Positions 53,511-62,181 of a stretch of DNA of 64,000 nt are shown one piece after another (the stretch's first letter is position 1; each line of letters opens with the position of its first letter). The notes below the pieces were generated by a model. It had not been told where the DNA came from. It saw nothing but the letters and a program-made list of their open reading frames with translations, and made no database searches. The stretch lies in assembly GCF_014650995.1 (NCBI RefSeq), contig NZ_BMWA01000001.1, positions 1 through 64,000 of the forward strand, written 5' to 3'. The DNA comes from Streptomyces viridiviolaceus. Its GTDB lineage: Bacteria; Actinomycetota; Actinomycetes; Streptomycetales; Streptomycetaceae. Both the position numbers and the translations under genes were made by a program.

Positions 53511-53936
53511 ATTCGGCCAGGCGGCCGGCGTGCATCCGTGGGCGACGCCCGGTGAACCGCCGGGCGGCCATGCGGTCGTGGGAGACCGTCACCGGCGCAC
53601 CCTGGTAGTGGTGAAGGGCCTCCTCCAGATCCTCCACCAGGGCGGGCGAGAGGTGGTTGGTGGGCTCGTCGAGCAGCAGATCCACCAGGTCGCGCAGCAC
53701 ACGGGCCGGCGCGAGCCGGCGCACTGCCCTGGGGACAGATGGCGGACCGCCGTCGCCGGCTCCGCCGGGCGGAACAGACCGAAGCCCAGGAGGGCTCCAC
53801 GGTGGTCGTCGGGGGCGCCGGGCAGCCCGGCGGTGAAGGCGGCCGGCAGGGAACGCCGCGGGTGGGTGACCCCTGTCTCCCGGGGCAGCCGGCCGACGCG
53901 CTCCGGCCGGGTGCACACGTCCCGGTCGAAGATCAC
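53511..53936 (-). pseudogene. ABC-F ATPase remnant (C-terminal part, frameshifted)
   Basis: In one frame (about 53730-53936) the sequence reads DRDVCTRPERVGRLPRETGVTHPRR ... ALLGFGLFRPAE ... HLSPGQ. A different frame (about 53511-53730) then gives LVDLLLDEPTNHLSPALVEDLEEALHHY ... VTVSHDRMAARRFTGRR. Together these match the second ABC domain of an ABC-F protein, with a frameshift near 53730. No first domain or start is present. A decayed third ABC-F gene is the best reading. Confidence 0.65.
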
Positions 53937-54036
53937 CGGCGACTGGCCGACAGGGCGCCCGGCACCGTCCGGGCCCGGTTTTCCGCCGGCGTCCGCTCAG
54001 CAGGCGCACACCGGGGGCGGCTCCTAGAGTCGGAGC

Positions 54037-55098
54037 ATGGATCTGCCCGTCATGCCACCCGTGAAGCCGATGCTCGCCAAGTCCGTGGCGAGCATCCCGC
54101 CGGGAATGCAGTACGAGGCGAAGTGGGACGGGTTCCGGGCGATCGTGTTCCGCGACGGCGACGAGGTCGAGTTCGGCAGCCGTACGGGCAAGCCGTTGAC
54201 CAGGTACTTTCCGGAGCTGGTGACGGCCGTGCGGGAGCGGCTGCCGGAGCGCTGCGTGGTGGACGGGGAGATCGTCGTCGCGCGGGAGGGGCGGCTGGAC
54301 TTCGACGCGCTGACCGAGCGGATCCACCCGGCGGACTCCCGGGTGCGGGCCCTGGCCGAGCGGACGCCCGCCTCCCTCGTGGCCTTCGACCTGCTGGCGC
54401 TGGACGGCGAGTCGCTGCTCGACGTGCCGCTGTCCGACCGGCGCTCGCTGCTGGTCCGGGCGCTGTCCCAGGTCATGCCCCCGGTGCACGTGGCACCGGC
54501 GACGACCGACGTCGAGGTGGCCCGGCAGTGGTTCGAGGAGTACGAGGGCGCGGGACTGGACGGTGTCGTCGCCAAGCCGCTCGACCTTCGGTACCGCCAG
54601 GACGAACGGGCCATGTTCAAGGTCAAGCACGAGCGCACGGCGGACGTCGTCGTCGCCGGTTACCGCTTCCACAAGAGCGGCCCCGTGGTCGGTTCCCTGC
54701 TGCTCGGCCTGTACGACGACCGGGGTGCCCTCCAGCACGTGGGTGTGTGCGCGGCGTTCTCGATGAAGCGGCGCGCCGAGCTCGTGGACGAGCTGGAGCC
54801 GCTGCGCATGGCCGACGTCCAGGGGCACCCGTGGGCGGCCTGGTCCGACGAGGCGGCGCACGAGACGGCCCGGCTGCCCGGCGCCCCCAGCCGCTGGTCG
54901 GGCAAGAAGGACCTGTCCTGGGTGCCGCTGCGGCCGGAGCGGGTCGCCGAGGTGGCGTACGACCACATGGAGAACGGGGCGCGCTTCAGGCACACGGCCC
55001 GGTTCCGCCGCTGGCGACCGGACCGGACGCCGGAGAGCTGCACCTACGCCCAGCTGGAGGAGCCGGTGCGCTACGACCTCACGCAGATCCTCGGCTGA
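54037..55098 (+). CDS. ATP-dependent DNA ligase (LigC type)
   Basis: A 353-residue ligase. Motif I is YEAKWDGFRAIVF (nucleophile Lys), motif III SLVAFDLLALDGE, motif IV GLDGVVAKPLDLRYR, motif V AMFKVKHERTADVVVAGYR. The C-terminal OB-fold (about 215-345) includes SWVPLRPERVAEVAYDHMENGARFRHTARFRRWRPDR. It seals nicks, probably with the neighbouring LigD-type polymerase in repair. No polymerase or nuclease domain is fused. ATG 54037 has ggag upstream. Confidence 0.93.
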   Translation: MDLPVMPPVKPMLAKSVASIPPGMQYEAKWDGFRAIVFRDGDEVEFGSRTGKPLTRYFPELVTAVRERLPERCVVDGEIVVAREGRLDFDALTERIHPADSRVRALAERTPASLVAFDLLALDGESLLDVPLSDRRSLLVRALSQVMPPVHVAPATTDVEVARQWFEEYEGAGLDGVVAKPLDLRYRQDERAMFKVKHERTADVVVAGYRFHKSGPVVGSLLLGLYDDRGALQHVGVCAAFSMKRRAELVDELEPLRMADVQGHPWAAWSDEAAHETARLPGAPSRWSGKKDLSWVPLRPERVAEVAYDHMENGARFRHTARFRRWRPDRTPESCTYAQLEEPVRYDLTQILG

Positions 55099-55102
55099 CT
55101 CC

Positions 55103-56293
55103 TCACGGCTGCATGAGGACCTTGACGGCGCCGTCCTGCTTCTTCTGGAACATCTCGTAGGCGTGGGGCGCGTCCGCCAGCGGCAGCCGGTGGGTGGCGA
55201 AGTCCTCCACGCCGAGGGGGTCCTCGTCCGTCAGGAACGGGATGATCTCGTCGCTCCAGCGGCGCACGTTGGCCTGGCCCATCCGCATCTGGATCTGCTT
55301 GTCGAACAGGGTGAGCATCGGCATCGGGTCGGCCATCCCGCCGTAGACGCCGATGAGCGAGAGGGTGCCGCCGCGCCGCACCAGTTCGATGGCGGTGTTG
55401 AGGGCGGCGAGCCGGTCGATGCTGAAGCGTTCCGCCAGGGGCCCGCCGATCTTGCGGGGCAGGATCGCGGCGCCCTGCTGAACCAGTTTCGCGGCGGCGC
55501 TGCCGTGCGCCTCGGTGCCGACCGCGTCGATCACGGCGTCGGGGCCCCGGCCGTCGGTCTCGTCCTGGATCGCGGCGACCAGTTCCTTCTCGTTGTCGAA
55601 GGACCGCAGGTCGTACGTCTCCACGCCCCGTTCCCGCGCCCGTTGCAGCCGCTCCGGTACGAGGTCCACGCCGAACACCCGGCCGGCGCCCTTGACCTGG
55701 GCGACCCGGCAGGCCATGTCGCCGATGGGGCCGAGTCCGAGCACGGCGACGCTGCCGCCCTGCGGGACGCCGGCGTAGGCGACCGCCTGCCAGGCGGTGG
55801 GCAGGACGTCGGAGAGGTACACGAAGCGGTCGTCCGGCGGACCCTCCGGCACCTTGATCGGGCCGTACTGTGCCTGCGGCACGCGCAGGTACTCGGCCTG
55901 ACCGCCGGGCACCGCGCCGTACAGCCGGGTGTAGCCGAACAGGGCGGCGCCCATGTGCTCGCCGGTGACCTGCGTGGTCTCGCACTGGGTCGGCAGCCCG
56001 GTGTCGCACATGAAGCAGTGCCCGCAGGCGATCTGGAAGGGCACGACGACCCGGTCGCCGGGCTTCAGCCCGGTCACCTCGGGGCCGACCTCCTCGACGA
56101 AGCCCATCGGCTCGTGGCCGAGGATGTCGCCGGGTGTCATGAACGGGGTGAGAACTTCGTACAGATGCAGGTCGGAGCCGCACAGCCCGGTGGACGTGAT
56201 GCGGATGACCGCGTCCGTCGGCTCCTGGATCCTCGGGTCCGGCACGTCCTCGACCCGTACGTCCCGCTTGCCCTGCCAGGTCACTGCCTTCAT
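55103..56293 (-). CDS. Zinc-dependent alcohol dehydrogenase (formaldehyde/threonine dehydrogenase-like)
   Basis: A 396-residue medium-chain dehydrogenase. Catalytic zinc ligands are in TGLCGSDLHLYE and LGHEPMGFV. A cysteine cluster ACGHCFMCDTGLPTQC lies where structural-zinc cysteines normally sit. The NAD-binding motif is VLGLGPIGDMACRVAQ, followed by VFGVDLVPERLQRARERG with Asp for NAD preference. Homologues include glutathione-independent formaldehyde dehydrogenase. The substrate is uncertain. It is convergent with the ligase gene, four bases apart. Confidence 0.9.
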   Translation of the reverse strand: MKAVTWQGKRDVRVEDVPDPRIQEPTDAVIRITSTGLCGSDLHLYEVLTPFMTPGDILGHEPMGFVEEVGPEVTGLKPGDRVVVPFQIACGHCFMCDTGLPTQCETTQVTGEHMGAALFGYTRLYGAVPGGQAEYLRVPQAQYGPIKVPEGPPDDRFVYLSDVLPTAWQAVAYAGVPQGGSVAVLGLGPIGDMACRVAQVKGAGRVFGVDLVPERLQRARERGVETYDLRSFDNEKELVAAIQDETDGRGPDAVIDAVGTEAHGSAAAKLVQQGAAILPRKIGGPLAERFSIDRLAALNTAIELVRRGGTLSLIGVYGGMADPMPMLTLFDKQIQMRMGQANVRRWSDEIIPFLTDEDPLGVEDFATHRLPLADAPHAYEMFQKKQDGAVKVLMQP

Positions 56294-56502
56294 GGTGTCG
56301 CGCTCCCTCCGTCACCGTGCGCGTCGGACATCCGTGCGGCCGGGTACCCGGGCCCCTCCCCGGCCAACCGTGACGCTGCGGCCGATCGGACGACTCGCCG
56401 CGCCTTTCCTCATTTGATCAGCTAAGCCGCGTAATGTGATCAGAAGTAGACAATCATGGTCATAGAGCGTGACAGGCGGGCGGTGGGGAGGCGGTGGGGA
56501 CG

Positions 56503-57486
56503 ATGCCACCAGGAGCGCGCAGGCGGTTCGGCACGGTGACGGCGGCACTGCTGACCGCCGCCGTGTCGCTGTCCGTCGCGGCCGGCTGCACGGGGCGCCC
56601 CGGGCCGGGCGACGGCGACGACGGGCGCGGGCGTTCCGCGCGGCCGAGCGAGTCGCCCGGCGCGGCGAGCGTCGGCCCGGTGCTCGCCGTGAAGATCGAC
56701 AACGTGTCCGCGGCCCGGCCCCAGACGGGGCTCGACGCCGCCGACGTCGTGTACGTCGAACCGGTCGAGGGCGGGCTGAGCCGGCTGATGGCCGTCTATG
56801 CCTCCAGGCTCCCGGAGGTGGTCGGACCGGTGCGCAGCGCCCGCGAGTCGGACCTGGAACTGCTCGGCCAGTTCGACCGGCCGGCGCTCGCCTTCTCCGG
56901 AGCGCAGGGCAGGCTGCTGCCGCTGATCGACGCGGCACCGCTGCGCGCGGAGACACCCGAGCGGGCGCCGGAGGCCTACGTCCGGGACAGCGGCAGACCG
57001 GCCCCGCACAACCTCTACCTGCGCCCCGGCCGGCTGCTGCCCTCGGCTCCCGGCCCGTCGGCCCTGACGACGGGCTTCCGCCACGGCGAGGCCCCCGTGG
57101 GCGGCAGGACCGAGGCGGCGCGCACGGTGCGCTATCCGGCCGCGAGCTTCACCTTCACCTGGTCGGCGGCGGACGGCCGCTGGCTGGTCGGGATGGACGG
57201 CCGCCCCGCCGTCACGCCGGACGGACGGCGGCTGGCACCCGCGACCGTGGTCGTGCAGTACGTGCGGATGCGGGACTCGGATTTCCACGACTCCCTCGGC
57301 AGCCGCACCCCGTACGTGGAGTCGGTGGGCTCCGGACGGGCGGAGGTGCTGCGCGACGGCCGGGCCCACGACGTCACGTGGAAGCGGGGGGCGGCCGCGG
57401 AGGGCACGACGTTCACCGCGGGGGACGGTACGCCGGTGAGCTTCGCCGAGGGCCAGGTGTGGGTGGTGTTCGCGCGGACGCCCTGA
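56503..57486 (+). CDS. DUF3048-domain lipoprotein (YerB-like)
   Basis: A 327-residue protein with a lipobox (SLSVAAGCTG) after an N-terminal hydrophobic stretch, so it is probably lipid-anchored outside the membrane. The DUF3048 domain follows: VLAVKIDNVSAARPQTGLDAADVVYVEPVEGGLSRL, GPVRSARESDLELLGQFDRPALAFSG and VQYVRMRDSDFHDSLGS. Function is unknown. ATG 56503 is used; GTG 56494 in the same frame is very close to the ribosome site. Confidence 0.85.
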   Translation: MPPGARRRFGTVTAALLTAAVSLSVAAGCTGRPGPGDGDDGRGRSARPSESPGAASVGPVLAVKIDNVSAARPQTGLDAADVVYVEPVEGGLSRLMAVYASRLPEVVGPVRSARESDLELLGQFDRPALAFSGAQGRLLPLIDAAPLRAETPERAPEAYVRDSGRPAPHNLYLRPGRLLPSAPGPSALTTGFRHGEAPVGGRTEAARTVRYPAASFTFTWSAADGRWLVGMDGRPAVTPDGRRLAPATVVVQYVRMRDSDFHDSLGSRTPYVESVGSGRAEVLRDGRAHDVTWKRGAAAEGTTFTAGDGTPVSFAEGQVWVVFARTP

Positions 57487-57504
57487 GCCGCCCGGAGGCC
57501 CGGG

Positions 57505-57969
57505 TCAGCGGGGAGCCACCGCCGGTTCGGCCGGGTTGCGCAGCCCCTCGGCGGCGTCCGCCACCCGCCGGATGAGCTCGAAGAAGAGCGACTGCTCCGC
57601 TGCGGAGAGCGGGGCGAGGAACACCTGGTTCATCCGGGCGGTCCGCACGGTCAGCTTCCGGTGCGTGCGCAGCCCCTCGTCGGTGAGCCGCAGCAGGAAG
57701 CGACGGCCGTCCTGCGGGTCGCGGACCTTGTCGAGCAGCCCGCGGCGGCCCAGCCGGCTGATCACCTCGGCGATGGTGGACCGGTCCAGACCCACCCGCT
57801 CCCCGACGGTCCGCTGGTCCAGGCCGGGTTCGGCGACGAGCGCGTTGAGGACCGCGAACTGCGGCGAGGTGATCTCCTCGGAGACCATCGTGTTCCACAG
57901 CAGGTAGTGCGCCTGCTGCAGCCGCCGGGCCAGGTGCCCGGGATGGGTGGCAAGGTCCACCGCGGCCAT
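57505..57969 (-). CDS. pcaV: MarR-family repressor of protocatechuate catabolism (PcaV)
   Basis: A 154-residue MarR protein. The HTH is LDQRTVGERVGLDRSTIAEVISRLGRRG and the wing VRDPQDGRRFLLRLTD. Arg15 and His21, reported as key for protocatechuate binding in S. coelicolor PcaV, are present (LARRLQQAHYLLW). Divergent placement next to pcaI supports the name. It should release DNA when protocatechuate is bound, allowing expression of pcaIJFHGBL. Confidence 0.93.
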   Translation of the reverse strand: MAAVDLATHPGHLARRLQQAHYLLWNTMVSEEITSPQFAVLNALVAEPGLDQRTVGERVGLDRSTIAEVISRLGRRGLLDKVRDPQDGRRFLLRLTDEGLRTHRKLTVRTARMNQVFLAPLSAAEQSLFFELIRRVADAAEGLRNPAEPAVAPR

Positions 57970-58178
57970 GTGCGCTCCCGTGGTCGCATTCGTTGGTGCA
58001 CTGAACGATACCCCTCCGCACGTGCGGTGTCCGCGACCCACGCAAGCGATCTACGTGGTCTTTTTGCAGCTCTTGACGCTTCGGCTCTCCGGTGGCAGCG
58101 TGTGGGCAACCTCGCTGAAATACTCAGTGCCCTGATTAATTTGTTCCTCGGGCGCTTGGAAGAGATGGGGCTTCTCGG
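57970..58178. promoter_or_regulatory. pcaV-pcaI intergenic control region
   Basis: A palindrome-like CGTTGGTGCACTGAACG (57991-58007) lies 22 bases before pcaV and is a candidate PcaV site. TTGACG (58073-58078) with CAGCGT (58096-58101) after 17 bases is a possible promoter for the pca operon. An AT-rich patch (ctgattaatttg, about 58132-58143) precedes pcaI. Confidence 0.45.
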
Positions 58179-58934
58179 ATGGACAAGGTGGTGGCCACGG
58201 CCGGTGAGGCAGTGGCCGATGTGCCGGACGGCGCGTCGCTGGCGGTGGGTGGTTTCGGGCTGAGCGGTGTGCCGAACGTACTGATCCAGGCGCTGTACGA
58301 GCGCGGGACCGGCGGGCTGTCGGTGGTCTCGAACAACTGCGGGGCGATGGACTCGGGCCTGGCCGTGCTGCTGGCCGCGGGGCGCATCGCGCGGGTGACC
58401 GGGTCGTACATCGGGGCCAACAAGGAGTTCGCGCGCCAGTACCTGGCCGGCGAGCTGGAGGTGGAGCTGATCCCGCAGGGCACCCTGGCCGAGCGGCTGC
58501 GGGCCGGCGGCGCCGGCATCCCGGCGTTCTACACGCCGGCCGGAGTGGGCACGCAGGTCGCCGAGGGCGGGCTGCCGTGGCGTTACGACGGCTCCGGCGG
58601 GGTGGCGCTGGCGTCGCCGGCGAAGGAGGTCCGCGAGTTCGACGGCACCGAGTACGTGCTGGAGCGCGGCATCCGCACCGACTTCGCCCTCGTGCGGGCG
58701 GCCAAGGGCGACCGGCACGGCAACCTGGTGTTCGCCAAGTCCTCCCGGAACTTCAACCCGCTGGCCGCCATGGCCGGCCGGGTCACCGTCGCCGAGGTCG
58801 AGGAGCTGGTGGAGCCCGGCGAGATCGACCCGGACGCCGTGCACCTGCCGGGCGTGTTCGTACAGCGGGTGGTCGCGCTGACGCCGGAGCAGGCCGCCGA
58901 CAAGAAGATCGAGAAGCGGACGGTGAGTTCCTGA
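58179..58934 (+). CDS. pcaI: 3-oxoadipate CoA-transferase subunit A
   Basis: A 251-residue alpha subunit. [16 protein letters not shown] is the family glycine motif, and [43 protein letters not shown] is typical of SCOT/PcaI subunits. With PcaJ it transfers CoA from succinyl-CoA to 3-oxoadipate. Its stop overlaps the pcaJ start (TGATG). First gene of the pca operon, 208 bases from the divergent pcaV. Confidence 0.95.
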   Translation: MDKVVATAGEAVADVPDGASLAVGGFGLSGVPNVLIQALYERGTGGLSVVSNNCGAMDSGLAVLLAAGRIARVTGSYIGANKEFARQYLAGELEVELIPQGTLAERLRAGGAGIPAFYTPAGVGTQVAEGGLPWRYDGSGGVALASPAKEVREFDGTEYVLERGIRTDFALVRAAKGDRHGNLVFAKSSRNFNPLAAMAGRVTVAEVEELVEPGEIDPDAVHLPGVFVQRVVALTPEQAADKKIEKRTVSS

Positions 58935-59578
58935 TGCCCTGGACGCGTGAAGAGATGGCCGCGCGGGCGGCCCGGGAGCTCGAGGACGGCCAGTACGTCA
59001 ACCTCGGCATCGGCCTGCCGACGCTGATCCCCAACTACCTCCCGGAGGGCGTGGAGGTGACCCTCGAATCCGAGAACGGGATCCTGGGCACCGGCCCCTA
59101 CCCCACCGAGGACCAGGTCGACCCGGACCTGATCAACGCGGGCAAGGAGACCGTCACCGTCCTGCCCGGCGCCTCCTTCTTCGACTCCGCCCTCTCCTTC
59201 GGCATGATCCGGGGCGGGCACATCGACGTCGCCGTGCTCGGGGCGATGCAGGTCTCCGCCCGCGGCGACCTGGCCAACTGGGCGATCCCGGGCAAGATGA
59301 TCACCGGGATCGGCGGCGCGATGGACCTCGTCCACGGTGCCCGCACCGTGATCGTCGTGATGACGCACACCGCGAAGGACGGTTCCGCCAAGATCCTCGA
59401 GGAGTGCGCGCTGCCGCTGACCGGCAAGGCGTGCGTGGACCGGATCATCACCGACCTCGGTGTCCTCGACGTCACCGACGACGGACTCGTGCTGACGGAG
59501 TGCGCCCCCGGGGTGACCGTCGACGAGATCGTCACCAAGACCGACGCCAAGCTCGTCATCGCGGAGGGCCTGCAGTGA
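58934..59578 (+). CDS. pcaJ: 3-oxoadipate CoA-transferase subunit B
   Basis: A 214-residue beta subunit. The catalytic glutamate is in [16 protein letters not shown] (family ESENG). [29 protein letters not shown] is conserved. Works with PcaI in the penultimate step of the beta-ketoadipate pathway. The stop codon overlaps the GTG start of pcaF by four bases, so translation is coupled. Confidence 0.95.
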   Translation: MPWTREEMAARAARELEDGQYVNLGIGLPTLIPNYLPEGVEVTLESENGILGTGPYPTEDQVDPDLINAGKETVTVLPGASFFDSALSFGMIRGGHIDVAVLGAMQVSARGDLANWAIPGKMITGIGGAMDLVHGARTVIVVMTHTAKDGSAKILEECALPLTGKACVDRIITDLGVLDVTDDGLVLTECAPGVTVDEIVTKTDAKLVIAEGLQ

Positions 59579-60777
59579 GGGACGTCTTCATCGTCGACGC
59601 GGTCCGCACCCCGATCGGCAGGTACAACGGCGGCCTGGCGGGCGTCCGCCCTGACGACCTGGCGGCGCACGCCGTCCGCGCCCTGCTCGACCGCACCCCC
59701 GACCTCGACCCGTCCCGCATCGAGGACGTGTACTTCGGCAACGCCAACGGAGCCGGCGAGGAGAACCGCAACGTCGCCCGCATGGCCGCGCTGCTCGCCG
59801 GCCTGCCCACCTCCGTGCCCGGCGTCACCGTGAACCGGCTGTGCGCCTCCGGCCTCGAGGCGGTGATCCAGGCCGCCCGCGCCATCGCCTGCGGCGACGC
59901 CCACATCGCCCTCGCGGGCGGCGTGGAGTCGATGACCCGGGCGCCGTACGTGCTGCCCAAGTCCGAGCGGCCGTTCCCGGCCGGGCACGCCGAGCTGTAC
60001 TCCACCACCCTGGGCTGGCGCATGGTCAACCCGGCGATGGACCCGCAGTGGACCATCCCCCTCGGCGAGTCGGCGGAACTGATCGCGGACAAGCACAAGA
60101 TCACCCGGGAGCAGCAGGACGAGTTCGCCCTCGCCTCCCACCGGAAGGCGGCGCAGGCCCAGGCCGACGGCCTGTTCGACGCCGAACTCGCGCCCGTCCC
60201 CGTCCCGCAGCGCAAGGGCGACCCGGTCCTCTTCGCCGCCGACGAGTGCGTGCGGCCCGGCGCCTCCCTGGAGGCGATGGCGAAGCTCAAGCCGTCCTTC
60301 CGCAAGACGGGCGGCACCGTCACGGCCGGCAACGCCTCGCCGCTCAACGACGGCGCCGCCGCCCTCCTCCTCGTCGACGAGGAGGGCCTGAAGGCCACGG
60401 GCCGGGAACCGCTCGCCCGGATCTCGGCCACCGGCGTCTCGGCCAACGACCCGCAGTACTTCGGGCTCGCCCCGGTCGAGGCCGTGAACCGCGCCCTGGC
60501 CAAGGCCGGCAAGACGTTCGCCGACCTCGACGTCCTGGAACTCAACGAGGCCTTCGCCGCCCAGGTGCTGGGCTGCGTGGCCGAGTGGCCCGAATTCGAC
60601 CCGGCGATCCTCAACCCCCAGGGCGGCGCCATCGCCCTCGGTCACCCGCTGGGCGCCTCCGGTGCCCGGCTCGCCGGCACCCTCGCCCACCAGCTCGCCC
60701 GCAAGGGCCACGGCACCGGCATCGCCACGCTCTGCATCGGCGTCGGCCAGGGCCTCGCCCTCCTCCTCGAACGCTAA
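59575..60777 (+). CDS. pcaF: 3-oxoadipyl-CoA thiolase
   Basis: A 400-residue thiolase. It has the acyl-enzyme cysteine in [14 protein letters not shown] (about C90), [24 protein letters not shown], and the second cysteine in [10 protein letters not shown]. It cleaves 3-oxoadipyl-CoA to succinyl-CoA and acetyl-CoA, the last step of protocatechuate degradation. The GTG start overlaps pcaJ. Context separates it from the beta-oxidation thiolase at 27.5 kb. Confidence 0.95.
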   Translation: MRDVFIVDAVRTPIGRYNGGLAGVRPDDLAAHAVRALLDRTPDLDPSRIEDVYFGNANGAGEENRNVARMAALLAGLPTSVPGVTVNRLCASGLEAVIQAARAIACGDAHIALAGGVESMTRAPYVLPKSERPFPAGHAELYSTTLGWRMVNPAMDPQWTIPLGESAELIADKHKITREQQDEFALASHRKAAQAQADGLFDAELAPVPVPQRKGDPVLFAADECVRPGASLEAMAKLKPSFRKTGGTVTAGNASPLNDGAAALLLVDEEGLKATGREPLARISATGVSANDPQYFGLAPVEAVNRALAKAGKTFADLDVLELNEAFAAQVLGCVAEWPEFDPAILNPQGGAIALGHPLGASGARLAGTLAHQLARKGHGTGIATLCIGVGQGLALLLER

Positions 60778-60795
60778 GGACCCCCGGGGACTGAC

Positions 60796-61569
60796 ATGAC
60801 TCTCACGCAAGCCGACATCGACGCGGAGATCGCGGCCGAGCACGCCGCCTACGAGAAGCGGGTCGCCGACGGCGCGCCCGTCGAGCACCACCCGCGCCGC
60901 GACTACGCCCCCTACAGCTCCTCGGTGCTGCGCCACCCGAAGCAGCCGCCGATCGCCATCGACGTCACCAAGGACCCCGAGTTGGTGGAGCTGTCCTCCC
61001 CCGCCTTCGGGGAGCGGGACATCACCGAGATCGACAACGACCTGACCCGGCAGCACACCGGTGAGCCGATCGGTGAGCGCATCACCGTCTCCGGCCGGCT
61101 GCTGGACCGCAACGGGCGTCCCGTGCGCGGCCAGCTCGTGGAGATCTGGCAGGCCAACTCGGCCGGCCGCTACGCGCACCAGCGGGAGCAGCACGACGCC
61201 CCGCTGGACCCGAACTTCACCGGCGTGGGCCGCACGATCTCCGACGACGACGGCTTCTACCGCTTCACCACCGTCCAGCCGGGGCCGTACCCGTGGCGCA
61301 ACCACGTCAACGCCTGGCGGCCGGCGCACATCCACTTCTCGGTGTTCGGCTCGGCGTTCACGCAGCGGCTCGTGACGCAGATGTACTTCCCCAACGACCC
61401 GCTGTTCCCGTACGACCCGATCCTGCAGTCCGTCACGGACGACGCCGCCCGGCAGCGGCTGATCGCCACGTACGACCACAGCCTGTCCGTGCCCGAGTTC
61501 TCCCTCGGCTACCACTGGGACATCGTGCTCGACGGCCCGAACGCCACCTGGATCGAAGAAGGACGCTGA
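60796..61569 (+). CDS. pcaH: Protocatechuate 3,4-dioxygenase beta subunit
   Basis: A 257-residue intradiol dioxygenase subunit carrying the iron site. The Fe(III) ligands are expected at Tyr in AGRYAHQRE, Tyr in PGPYPWRNHVN, and two His in WRPAHIHFSVFG. It opens the ring of protocatechuate between the hydroxyls to 3-carboxy-cis,cis-muconate. It starts with ATG 18 bases after pcaF, with ggacccccggggactgac upstream, and forms the complex with PcaG. Confidence 0.95.
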   Translation: MTLTQADIDAEIAAEHAAYEKRVADGAPVEHHPRRDYAPYSSSVLRHPKQPPIAIDVTKDPELVELSSPAFGERDITEIDNDLTRQHTGEPIGERITVSGRLLDRNGRPVRGQLVEIWQANSAGRYAHQREQHDAPLDPNFTGVGRTISDDDGFYRFTTVQPGPYPWRNHVNAWRPAHIHFSVFGSAFTQRLVTQMYFPNDPLFPYDPILQSVTDDAARQRLIATYDHSLSVPEFSLGYHWDIVLDGPNATWIEEGR

Positions 61570-61575
61570 CCCGCC

Positions 61576-62181
61576 ATGACGAAGATCGACACCAGCAGGC
61601 CGGAGAACGTGCTGCCCACGCCGTCGCACACCGTCGGCCCGTTCTACGGGTACGCGCTGCCGTTCCGCGGCGGCGAGGACATCGCGCCCCTCGGACACCC
61701 CGACACGATCACCGTGCACGGGTACGTGCTCGACGGCGAGGGCAAGCCGCTGCCGGACGCCCTGGTGGAGCTGTGGGGGCCGGACCAGGACGGCAACCTG
61801 CCGACGGCCGACGGCTCCATGCGCCGCGACCCCGCCTCCGGCGACTTCCTGGGGCGCAACGGCGTGGAGTTCACCGGGTTCGGGCGCATCCAGACCGACG
61901 CCGACGGGCACTGGTACGCGCGGACGCTCCGGCCCGGAGCGCGCGGACGGAACGCCCCGTACGTCAGCGTGTGCGTCTTCGCGCGCGGTCTGCTCGTGCA
62001 CCTGTTCACCCGGATCTACCTGCCGGGCGACGACGCGGCGCTCGCCGCCGACCCGCTGCTGGCCCAGGTGGAGGAGCCCCGCCGCGACACGCTGATCGCG
62101 GCGGAGGAGGGCAACGGCACGTACCGTTTCGACATCCGCCTTCAGGGCGAGGGCGAGACGGTCTTCCTGGAGTTCCAGTGA
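61576..62181 (+). CDS. pcaG: Protocatechuate 3,4-dioxygenase alpha subunit
   Basis: A 201-residue partner subunit. LPTPSHTVGPFYGYALPF is the alpha-subunit start, and VHGYVLDGEGKPLPDALVELWG and YVSVCVFARGLLVHLFTRIYLPG follow the intradiol fold. The iron ligands are lost, as is normal for the alpha chain. It lies six bases after pcaH and its stop overlaps the GTG start of pcaB. Confidence 0.95.
   Translation: MTKIDTSRPENVLPTPSHTVGPFYGYALPFRGGEDIAPLGHPDTITVHGYVLDGEGKPLPDALVELWGPDQDGNLPTADGSMRRDPASGDFLGRNGVEFTGFGRIQTDADGHWYARTLRPGARGRNAPYVSVCVFARGLLVHLFTRIYLPGDDAALAADPLLAQVEEPRRDTLIAAEEGNGTYRFDIRLQGEGETVFLEFQ

Noticed and set aside
52324..54993. 889-codon frame joining the ABC-F remnant to the LigD-type polymerase
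   Set aside because: The frame happens to stay open through the repeat, but the ABC-F part is frameshifted and lacks its first domain. The polymerase has its own ATG at the conserved start.
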